Origin: Isotricha intestinalis | Lineage: Eukaryota; Ciliophora; Litostomatea; Vestibuliferida; Isotrichidae | DNA: 16,478 nt | Reading direction: 5' to 3' | Assembly (NCBI GenBank): GCA_023807065.1 | Contig: JAJJLU010004222.1 | Coordinates: forward strand, 1-16,478 | Part shown: positions 8,190 through 16,478 of the stretch, in pieces | Position numbering within the stretch: position 1 is the stretch's first letter | Layout of the letters: each line of letters opens with the position of its first letter | Translations under genes and position numbers: made by a program | Notes under the pieces: model-generated | Seen by the model: the letters and a program-made list of their open reading frames with translations, nothing else | Database searches by the model: none | Told to the model about the DNA's origin: nothing

Positions 8190-8773
8190 CGATACTATCT
8201 CTATTTTTATTTTTTTCTATTAATTCTTCTTTTAATTTATTTAAATCATAAATACTAATTCGCTCACCAAAAAATACATCATATTGAATTTCTAATATAA
8301 TAAAAGGATATTTTTTATTTTTAGCTTCAATATTTTCTAATTGAAAAATACCAGAAATATCTTTCCAAGAATAATAATCAAAATTAATCTTTTCATTATA
8401 TGTTACTTTATCATAAGAAGATATGTTCATTCAGAATCATCTACAGATTCAATATGATAACATTCAATATTTAATTCAATTTTTGAATGATTCATTCATT
8501 TTTTCTTCTATTCATCAATTCTTTTTAATTTAAAGAGATGATAATTACAATGAGTTATAATATTTACTATTAAATAACTTATAAAAAAGAAAAGACAAAA
8601 TTTACTAATTTAATACTTATATATAATAATATAAATATTATTATAATACATATCCATGATATACAATAATATGAAAAAGGAATTTTTCTTTTTATATTAT
8701 TTAATTTTTCTTCATTTGGATTATATGAGTCAGGGTCAATTAATTTTTCTTCATCAATTCGAGTAAATTCCAT
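8190..8773 (-). CDS. Single-pass membrane protein with lumenal domain, 3' end lost in the GC-richer island
   Basis: Starts at ATG 8771-8773 (MEFTRIDEEKLIDPDSYNPN); the longer reading to 8803 begins with TTG and is not needed. A cytosolic N-terminus of about 37 residues is followed by a strong hydrophobic segment (ISWICIIIIFILLYIS, about residues 40-65). A shift near 8585 leads into NIITHCNYHLFKLKRIDEQ, then MNHSKIELNIECYHIESVDD, and a second shift near 8430 into NISSYDKVTYNEKINFDYYS and on to LNKLKEELIEKNKNRD. The coding texture ends near 8190 where the GC-richer island begins; the frame runs on into the island without a stop. No named family recognised; topology is inferred. Confidence 0.55.
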
Positions 8774-8797
8774 TTTTTTTAAATTATAAAAAATTAT

Positions 8798-9264
8798 GTT
8801 CAAAAATTAAAAAAAAATTCTGGTTATAGTAAATTAAATCTATCAAATATAAAATATGAAAATAATGAAAATATAAAAATAAAAAAAGTTTTAAAAATTC
8901 CAAATATTAATATAAATGAAAATACAGAAGAAATTGAATTAATAATACTAAAAATTTTAGAAATTTTAAAATCAATAAAACAATCATTAATAGATTCTTC
9001 AAATGAACTATATAAAATTTTTAATTATTCATTTCAATTTTTAAAAGATAAAACAGGGAAAAAAATAAATATTAATTTAGAATTATATCATAAAGAACAA
9101 TTTAATAAAATTTTAGTATCAGATGATTTTTTTTCATTTCTTTTTATTTGGATAAGTCAATCAAATAATAAAGGTGTACAATTAAAAAATTTATATAGAG
9201 AAATTTCAAATGATCCTTTAATTTTTTTTAAATTTTCACTTTCTAAAATTATTTATCTTGTATA
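8798..9264 (+). CDS. Hypothetical Ile/Asn/Lys-rich protein, strand-isolated coding block
   Basis: A clear plus-strand frame from about 8815 reads NSGYSKLNLSNIKYENN, later KILEILKSIKQSLIDSS, ELYHKEQFNKILVSDDFF and LKNLYREISNDPLIFF, ending at TAA 9262-9264. The only nearby ATG (8798) is one frame off across an A9 run, so the start is uncertain. It is flanked head-to-head, 25 bases away, by the minus-strand membrane gene and tail-to-tail by the minus-strand coiled-coil gene. That spacing is unusually tight. The block may be an independent small gene or an inverted piece of the coiled-coil gene. Confidence 0.5.
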
Positions 9265-9267
9265 AAT
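9251..9267. repeat. Small palindrome at the joint of two opposite coding blocks
   Basis: ATTTAT and ATAAAT form 6-bp arms around a 5-base loop (CTTGT), exactly where plus-strand coding ends and minus-strand coiled-coil coding ends. Could act as a bidirectional 3' signal, mark an inversion joint, or be chance in such AT-rich DNA. Confidence 0.4.
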
Positions 9268-10148
9268 TTATTAAATTTTTCTTCTTCTTTAAGAAAATGT
9301 TTTTCAAAATTATCAATTTCATTACATTGACTAGTATGATATTCTTGAATAATATCATTTAATTCTAATAATTTACTTGAGAGTTTATTATCTTGAATGG
9401 TAAATTTACTCATTATATCATCTTTTATTGATTTATATTTTTCACTTTGTTCAATTATTAAATTATCATATTTACTTATTTTTCTTCAAATTCATTTAGC
9501 ATTAATGATACTTTATTTGTAAATGTTGTTATTAATTCTTCTTGTTTTAATATATCTCCTTATATCATTCTAAAATTATTATTTGAATTATCTTTAAAAG
9601 ATTTAAATGCTCTTATTTCATTTTTAATATCAATTATTTCTTTATTTAAAATTTGAATTTCTTCTTTTATATTATTAACATTATCAATTAATTTCTTTTC
9701 AACTTGAAATATTTCCATTTAATTCATCTCTTATGTTTTTAATATTTAATTGAAATTCATTATTTAAATTAAATATTTTTAAATTAACATCATCAAATTT
9801 TTTTATTTATATTATCATCAATATTATTTTTTTCTAAATCATCTATGAATTTAATTTTATTATCAATATAACTTTGAAATTTTAAATGTTGGTCATTTAA
9901 ATCAGTTTTACTTTTCATTTTAAGTTCTTCAATTGAATCATTTACTAAATTTCCTAATTGTGTTATTGCATCTTTCAAAGTTTGAATTTGATTTTGATTC
10001 CCTGTTTGATTCGATATAGAATTTTCTTCAGCTCTTTTTGTTGATTCATCTCTTAATTGCATTGATGTTGTTAAATTTTCTAATTCATTTATTTTTTTTT
10101 CCATTCTTTTTAAATCTGAGTTTATACTTTTTTAACTATTGAATTCAT
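9262..10148 (-). CDS. Long coiled-coil protein (about 290 aa, frame-broken)
   Basis: Probable start ATG 10146-10148 (MNSIVKK, then a one-base break in an A6 run, SINSDLKR, MEKKINELENLTTSMQLRDE). The frame from 10104 runs cleanly to about 9800, then breaks near 9800, 9725 and 9485. Together the pieces give almost continuous heptad-like helix: LGNLVNDSIEELKMKSK, FNLNNEFQLNIKNIRDEL, IKEEIQILNKEIIDIKNEI, GDILKQEELITTFTNK, NLIIEQSEKYKSIKDDI, FEKHFLKEEEKFNKFI. One TAA reads Gln (FRMIQGD). The coding texture fades at about 9262, where the plus-strand block begins. Likely a cytoskeletal or basal-body type filamentous protein, but no specific family is identifiable. Confidence 0.6.
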
Positions 10149-10371
10149 TAAATTTTGTTTTAAATTATTTTTTTTATTTATTTGTTTTTATATTTTATTC
10201 TTTTAAATAAATTTTATGTTAAATCGACATTAATTTTTTATATTTTAATACTTTAAAATTCTCTTAAATTATTTCTGATTATGAATATAATTTTCTTGAA
10301 TATTATAATATTTTTCTTTTTATTTATCAAATAATTTAAAAAGAAGATTTAATTATAATTATATTTTTATT
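10149..10371. other. AT-rich gap upstream of the coiled-coil gene
   Basis: About 220 bases with no coding signal on either strand that I can support; promoter side of the coiled-coil gene and 3' flank of the next minus-strand gene. Confidence 0.5.
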
Positions 10372-10915
10372 TCATTAATGAATTTTTTAATAAAGCATAT
10401 TTTATTTTTTCTTTTGACTAATTTCTTTTTTTTAATTTAATTATTTAAAGAATGAAACTTTTCTTTTTTATTTATATTTTTCATTATCAAAATTTATAGA
10501 ATTTGTATTTATTTTATCATAAGTTAAATTAATTTTAGGTTTTATACTTTGTTTACCAAAAGAAAATGAACCATTTTACTATATATGGATTTTCTTCTAA
10601 AATTTTTTTATCAGTTTTTAAAAAATAATATTGGAATATATTTCTATTTTCTGTTTATAAAAATTTCATTTGGATATGAAGAATTATTTTTTGTTATATT
10701 TTATATATTTTATATTTTTATTAGGAACATATCTTTTATGAATAATGTTTGTATATATATATTTTTTTTCAAAATAATCCTTTATAATTATTACTAAATA
10801 ATAGATCGTTATAATGATATGGTAAATAATAACCTTATTTACTGAAATATGGATTTTCTTTAGTTAATGAAGTTGTTACAATTTTTGGAAAATTATTTTT
10901 TTGTCTAGATTTCAT
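10372..10915 (-). CDS. Hypothetical protein, basic and Tyr/Asn-rich (frame-broken)
   Basis: ATG 10913-10915 opens MKSRQKNNFPKIVTTSLTK, then ENPYFSKQGYYLPYHYNDLL with one TAA as Gln. After a break near 10770 the frame is unclear for about 100 bases, then reads SSYPNEIFINRKQKYIP (one TAG as Gln), ILEENPYIV and NGSFSFGKQSIKPKINL, then TYDKINTNSINFDNEKYK. Two similar ENPY motifs occur. The first TGA in the last frame is at 10372-10374, but the tail after about 10480 is Lys/Gln-only and may be 3' flank. It has no membrane segment or known domain. The short basic, Pro/Tyr-bearing style recalls axonemal structural proteins, but that is only an impression. Confidence 0.45.
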
Positions 10916-11040
10916 TTTAATTATTTTTTTTAATTAAGTGATTTTTATTATAAATATTTTTTAAATATTATAATTATATTATATACACTTTATTTATTTA
11001 GTAAAAACCATATGAAAAAATCTTTTCCAAAATATAATTG

Positions 11041-11336
11041 TCAATAAATTATTTTAATCTCTTTTAAATAAATAATTTTTATATTCTTTTTATGAAAATA
11101 CATTTATTTCAATAATATAATATAATTTATTAGATGATATTTAAAAAAATTATCTTTTTTATTTTGAGGCTTTATAATTTATAATTTAAACTTTTCTATT
11201 TTTTTTTTCTCATATTTTAGTTCATCTAACAATTTTAATTATTGTTGAATTCTACTTTTTTTAATTTTTTATTAGAATCTTTCTCATTAAATTTTTCTTT
11301 TTTATCATTTTCTATTTTAATAATTGCTTTCTTCAT
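11041..11336 (-). CDS. Small basic coiled-coil-like protein, hypothetical
   Basis: ATG 11334-11336 opens MKKAIIKIENDKKEKFNEKD, then SNKKLKKVEF. A one-base break near 11245 leads into LKLLDELKYEKKKIEKFKLQ, IIKPQNKKDNFFKYHLINYI and on to TGA 11041-11043, with TAA read as Gln twice. Strongly basic, with a Leu-spaced helix in the middle. It is divergent from the kinase gene with about 110 bases between the two ATG codons, so the two would share a promoter region. No family recognised. Confidence 0.45.
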
Positions 11337-11446
11337 CCTTTTTTTAAATTAATCCAAAATTCTTTTATTTTTAATTATTTTACTTATTTTATTTATTCTT
11401 TTTTTTCAATTTATTTAAAAAAAAAAAAAGTAAAAAATTTTTAAAA

Positions 11447-12496
<1,050 letters not shown>

Positions 12497-12499
12497 ATT

Positions 12500-13063
12500 T
12501 TTTTTATTTTTTTGTTTTATTTTATTTGTTTTTTTTTCTTTTCTTTTTTATTTGGTTTTTATTTATTTGTTCTTCTTCATTTTCGTCTTCTTCTTTGTAA
12601 TTTATTTTTTTTCTTTCTCTTAAATAAAATTCGTGTTTTGGTTTGTTTTCTATCTCTTTTTCTTTCTCTTTTCCTTTTTCTTTCTCTTTTTCTTTTTCTT
12701 TTTCTTTCTCTTTTTCTTTTTCTTTCTCTTTTTCTTTTTCTTTCTCTTTTGCTTTTTCTTCTATTTTTCTTATTTGTTTAATCATTTTCAAATATTCATT
12801 TTCTTTATTTATAATATTTTCCTCATAATTAATATTTTTATTGAGATTTGGTATTTCATTTTGAATTATCATTTCATTTTGATTTTCTAAATTTTTGATA
12901 TCTATATTATTATTGAGATTTTCTTTTTTAATTTTCTCTTCTTTAAGTCCGATATTATTATTTTGAAAATATATTTCTTTTTCTTTCTGTGCTTTATTCT
13001 TTTTCTTTGAATTTTTATTATTATGATTATTATTATCGTTATTATTATTGTTATTATTCAAAT
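12500..13063 (-). CDS. KE-rich low-complexity coding block on the opposite strand
   Basis: The minus strand reads an Asn run, then AQKEKEIYFQNNNIGLKEE, IKNLENQNEMIIQNEIPNL, ENEYLKMIKQIRKIEEKA, about 15 KE dipeptides, and KPKHEFYLRERKKINYKEED. There is no sensible start: upstream of the Asn run the frame becomes hydrophobic nonsense that is antisense to the plus-strand gene at 13064. There is no sensible end: after KKKRKKNK it runs into antisense of the kinase tail. So it is a coding block without termini, as expected if it were an inverted internal piece of a plus-strand gene (kinase side or EF-hand side). The plus-strand alternative (runs of F, L and S) is just its shadow. Charged, probably disordered or a single long helix. 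Confidence 0.5.
12649..12752. repeat. Pyrimidine-rich simple repeat (CTTTTT/CTCTTT units)
   Basis: About 100 bases of C and T only, one strand pure pyrimidine, coding the KEKEKE run on minus. Could slip in replication or form triplex DNA; the high-GA strand is the coding sense of the neighbouring block. Confidence 0.8.
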
Positions 13064-13068
13064 AATAA
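13051..13068. repeat. Palindrome at the switch between minus and plus coding
   Basis: TTATTATT and AATAATAA are 8-bp arms separated by CA. It sits precisely where the minus-strand Asn-rich coding begins leftward and plus-strand Asn-rich coding begins rightward. Because both sides are AAT-codon repeats, the palindrome could be a consequence of the joint or a cause of it. Confidence 0.7.
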
Positions 13069-15150
13069 TGAAAAAAATGATAATAGTAATTCATATGAAA
13101 ACTTAGAAGAAAAAAAGGAAGAAAAAGAAAGAAAATCAGAGCAAATACCATTACCAAATAAATCAATTAGACATGATAGTAATAAATTATTTAATAATTT
13201 TAAAAAGCCAAAAAAATCATTACAAAAAAAAATAAAAAAACTGATGCTTTTAATGTTGATTCAATAAATGATATGAATGAACCATTTATTAGAATAAATA
13301 CTGATATAATACATTCAAATCAATTAATTCATATTCAAAAAATGGTGATGAATTAAATATAAGTCAAGTAAGTAGAATGAAATTAAAACTAAAAATAATA
13401 ATTCAGGAATAAATTTAATTGTAGATTAAAATGAATCTAATATAAATAATAATAATAATATTAATAATAATAATAAAAATATTACTTGTATTAATAATAA
13501 TAATTACAAGTAATAATATTAGTAATAATAAAGAAAATAATAATTCAAGTGATAATAAAAAAAGTTCTGAACATTCTTCAAAAGAAAAAATATCAATTAT
13601 ATCAATTAATAATAAAAGCCATCCAATATTATTTTCATTGGAACCTGAATTATTAAATGATGAATCAAATTCAGATAAAATAAAAACTGGAAAAAATAGT
13701 TCTGAAAATATAATTAAAACACTAGAAAAAGAAAAAGACATAATAGAAGAAATTCCAGATAAAAAATGTTCAGAAAAAATAATAAATTCAGATAATATTT
13801 CATTAGAAAAAGAAAAACAAAGTAAAAATAGTAATAATAGTAAAATTAATATATCAGAAAAAAATTAATCTAAAAAAGAAATAAATTTAATAAGTGATGA
13901 TTCAAATTCACCAAAAACAATAAGAATAGAAAAAGAACATTTTATAAAATCAAAATCAAAAAAAATCATTTAAATTCAATTATAAAAGAAACAATATCAA
14001 ATAAAACAACATAAAGACAAATTAATAATAAAAATGAAAAAGAAGATGGAAAAGAAAATTCAATTGAAAAAAAAAATAACAAATACAACAGAAGAAGAAG
14101 AATTAAAAGAAGAAAAAAAAGAAGAAAAAGAAATAGAAAATGAAAGTGAAATAAATGAAGAAGAAGAAGAAGAAAAAAATTCAATATATTCAAAAGGAAA
14201 TAATAATAGTTAAAATAAAAAAGAAAAAGATATTTTTCTTCAAATAATGAAAATTCAAGTGAAAAAAATGATTTGGAAGAAGATGAAGAAGAAAAAATAA
14301 AAGTAACAAAAATGTCAATAAAAACTATATTATCAAAGAATACAATTGAAAAAAAGAATAATAAAGTAATATCAATGATACAAAAAAAAAGTGCATTTAA
14401 ATTAGATAATGATATTTTAGATAATGAAATACAAAATAAAAAAAGTCAAAATTTAGATATTAAAAGAGTTACTCCTTATCAAAAAGGAGATTCTACTGTA
14501 ATTACAAAAAAAAATTTAATGAAATTTTTTATAGTAATAAAGATACAAATCTTAAAAATATTTTTCCTGATGATGTTGAAATAACTAAAGTTCATTATGA
14601 TAAATATCAAAAAATAAAAAACAAAATACCTTAAAAAACTATTCTTCAAAATTTAATTACTATTGAAAAAATGACTCCTGAAATTATAAAAACATTTTAT
14701 GAAAATAGCAAATATAAATTAAAAGAAAATATAAATTATGATGAAATGATTAAAACTTTTTTATTTTCTAGAACTGAAGAATCAAAATATTTTTTTGATA
14801 CTTTTAAATTAATTGATATTCAACAAAATGAAGATGATAAAATTAATGTCGGAGATATATTAATTTTATTATTAAATAGTACTAAATTATTTTATGAAGA
14901 AAAATTCAAATTTGAATTCTTAGAATTAGATATTGATCATACTAATTATTTATTAAAAAAAGAACTTATTCATTTATTAGAATTAAATTATATGACTTTG
15001 GTTACTAAAGAAGTTATAAAAAGATTTAAATTAATTGTTAATGAAATTAAATCATTAGGTTTTGTTGATGAAGAAACTTTTGATTATAATATTTTATTAG
15101 ATATTCTTAAAAAAAAACCCTTTTTATTTTTCCTTTTTTCTCAGCATTAA
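13064..15150 (+). CDS. Long Asn/Glu/Lys/Ser-rich protein with C-terminal EF-hand-like domain (frame-broken)
   Basis: Plus-strand coding runs from the palindrome with NNNEKNDNSNSYENLEEK through a long disordered region (SSEHSSKEKISIISINNK, PELLNDESNSDKIKTGKN, acidic EEEEEE stretch near 14160) to a folded C-terminus. There the intact part from 14641 reads KTILQNLITIEKMTPEIIKT, KYFFDTFKLIDIQQNEDD, FLELDIDHTNYLLKKELI and later VDEETFDYNILLDIL. Two helix-loop-helix segments, with DIDHTNYLLKKE as a 12-residue loop (acidic 1, 3 and 12), look like degenerate EF hands. At least six TAA read as Gln. One-base breaks occur near 13240, 13330, 13390, 13500, 13970, 14070, 14240 and 14535. No start codon is evident, so the 5' end is missing, inverted, or shared with the preceding blocks. 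The end is TAA 15148-15150 or slightly later after a shift. Confidence 0.6.
13438..13560 (+). repeat. AAT trinucleotide tract (poly-Asn)
   Basis: Mostly AAT codons with scattered ATT, ACT and AGT, coding Asn runs typical of AT-rich protist proteins; at least one frame break lies within it near 13500. Confidence 0.8.
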
Positions 15151-15243
15151 TTAAATATTATTATATCTTAAAATAATTATATATATTATTTTATTTTTCA
15201 TTTAAAAAGAAATAATTTATTTTATGAAAACAAATAATGAAAA
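15151..15243. other. Short intergenic spacer between two plus-strand genes
   Basis: About 90 bases, AT-only apart from a few positions, with a TGA just before the next ATG. Carries the 3' end of the EF-hand-like gene and the promoter or leader of the LRR gene. Confidence 0.5.
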
Positions 15244-16478
15244 ATGGAACAAATAAGAAATTCATATAAACCTGAAACAAGTACTAAACATTTTAAAAGA
15301 AAAGAAAAGCATTATAATTTAGAAAAAATAAATAAAGAAAAAAATAATATTAATAATAATAATAATATATTAAAGAAAACAAATTCAAAAAAAAATGTTT
15401 TTATTCCAACAAAACTTTTTCCAAAACATTATCAAAATTTAATAATAAAATAAATAAAATTTCATATGAAGAAATGGGGAAAGAAATTGAAAAAATATTA
15501 AATAATACAAATGAAAAAATATCAGCTTTATCAATTTCATTTTCTCAAATTGATATTAATGTAGAAAATTCATATTTAAAAATTCAAGAAGAATATTCAA
15601 AAGATTTAGAAAATTTATATAAAAAAAAAATTAATGATATAAAAGCAATAAATGAACAATTTGATTTTGATATTTATGAAAAGAAAAAAAGTTTTAAAGA
15701 AGAAGACAATATATTTATAGAAATTAATAATAAAAAAGAAGAAAAATTAAAAAAGATTATTTGATGATTTAAAAGAAAGAAGAAATTAAACATAAATTTG
15801 AAAGAGGAGTGAGAGAAATTAAAGAAAATTGTATAAAGAAAAATATTATAATACAAGATATGATGAAATAAAAGATAAAATTTTAAATGTTTTAAATAAT
15901 ACAAATACTATTTCAAACAAAAATAATATTGATAATATTATATTGAAAAAATCAACAACAGTAAAAAATATTTTTTATTGATTTATCAAATAATAATTTA
16001 TCTTTTCTTCCAAAAAATTTATCAATATTTAAAAATTTACAATATTTAGATTTAAGAGATAATTCTTTTATTGATTATCAAAATATTGGATTATCATTAT
16101 CAACAACTCCTAATTTAGAAATATTAAAAATTTATTTAAACACTCAAGAAAATGCATATTTTATATTATCTCAATTACCAAATTTAAAATTTTTAAATGA
16201 CAAACCTATTAACGACGATATTATAAATATTATTCAAGAAAACAAAAAAGATGATTGTATTTCTTTAAAAGATGAAATTCCAAATTTTAATTCTATCACT
16301 CATAGAATTGTAAATAAATTAAGAGAAAAAAAACAATAAAGTGAATTATTTTATTCTGAATAAGAACAAATTGAAAAAATTATATTATTATCTTCAAAAT
16401 AAATGTATAAATATGTTAAGTGGAAAAGATGATTTTGATATAATTAATATATTAAAAGATATTCATAATATTGTGAAA
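15244..16478 (+). CDS. Coiled-coil and leucine-rich-repeat protein, partial at right edge
   Basis: ATG 15244 opens MEQIRNSYKPETSTKHFKRK, a basic Asn-rich region and KKNVFIPTKLFPKHYQN. After a break near 15440 a coiled coil follows (ISYEEMGKEIEKILNNTNEK, IQEEYSKDLENLYKKKIND), with breaks near 15765 and 15840. After a break near 15975 come leucine-rich repeats (IDLSNNNLSFLPKNLSIFKN, LQYLDLRDNSFIDY, LPNLKFLNDKPI), closing with an LRR-cap-like NLKFLND element. The rest (HRIVNKLREKKQQSELFY, SEQEQIEKIILLSSK) contains three TAA read as Gln and runs off the window after another break near 16395. Layout recalls LRR proteins of cilia and basal bodies, which often pair LRRs with a coiled coil; specific role unknown. 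Confidence 0.65.

Noticed and set aside
8774..8803. Extended start of the minus-strand membrane gene at 8803
   Set aside because: The codon there is TTG; ATG at 8771-8773 gives a natural start.
12512..12890. Phe/Leu/Ser-rich plus-strand frames suggesting a membrane protein
   Set aside because: They are antisense of the KE-rich coding on minus and consist of TTT/CTT/TCT runs without real segment structure.
13415..14193. Ile/Leu/Phe-rich minus-strand frames
   Set aside because: Shadows of the Asn/Glu/Lys-rich plus-strand protein.
13064..16478. Euplotes-style programmed +1 frameshifting
   Set aside because: That system uses AAA-TAA/TAG slippery stops and TGA as Cys; here TAA/TAG behave as Gln and the breaks occur in general A/T runs.

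Overview
The window looks like an extremely AT-rich nuclear genome from a ciliate. Background runs of 250 bases or more are about 10-15% GC, and coding DNA is only a little richer. TAA and TAG recur inside otherwise well-behaved reading frames where glutamine fits. The clearest case is the AGC-kinase tail 'FTRQ', where the usually conserved Gln is written TAA. TGA is the plausible stop. Two very short introns (28 and 31 nt, GTAAGA...TTTAG type) fit a ciliate. I cannot name the species. No telomere repeats (CCCCAA type), tRNA or rRNA genes were found. Most genes carry one-base frame breaks in A or T runs, as error-prone assembly or gene decay would give, so most gene models below are mosaics of two or three frames.

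Layout, left to right. A hydrophobic protein of uncertain family (130-432, +) is followed by the best-preserved gene, a 662-residue fusion of a trypsin-like serine protease and 18 MORN repeats (2839-823, -), joined by a 28-nt intron. Next, on the minus strand, come a coiled-coil/beta-rich protein with a 31-nt intron (4241-3393), the C-terminal part of a clathrin-adaptor beta subunit (5396-4803) and a small Cys-rich zinc-binding-like protein (5969-5628). A plus-strand fragment at 6103 runs into a 420-bp island of about 31% GC. A multi-pass membrane protein follows (7022-7750, +), then a second island of about 40% GC (7868-8185) that cuts into the 3' end of a minus-strand membrane protein (8773-8190). 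After that come a plus-strand protein (8798-9264) and three minus-strand genes (coiled coil 10148-9262; a hypothetical 10915-10372; a small basic protein 11336-11041).

The right third is plus-oriented. It holds an AGC protein kinase (11447-12496), a low-complexity KE-rich block coded on the opposite strand (13063-12500), a long Asn/Glu/Lys-rich protein with EF-hand-like C-terminus (13064-15150), and a coiled-coil/leucine-rich-repeat protein running off the right edge (15244-16478).

The most striking observation is that the kinase gene is strand-scrambled. The glycine loop lies on plus. The segment from the catalytic lysine through HRD to just before DFG lies on minus (about 11581-11938). DFG through the C-terminal tail is again on plus. 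The inverted piece is exactly the missing piece, with ATAT at both joints. The same sense-antisense-sense geometry may recur at 12.5-13.07 kb and at 8.8-9.26 kb, with small palindromes at or near the joints. This could be an unprocessed germline (micronuclear) locus with inverted segments, a natural inversion allele, or an amplification/assembly artefact. The sequence alone cannot decide. There is no sign that the genes form one pathway; ciliate genes are normally transcribed singly.
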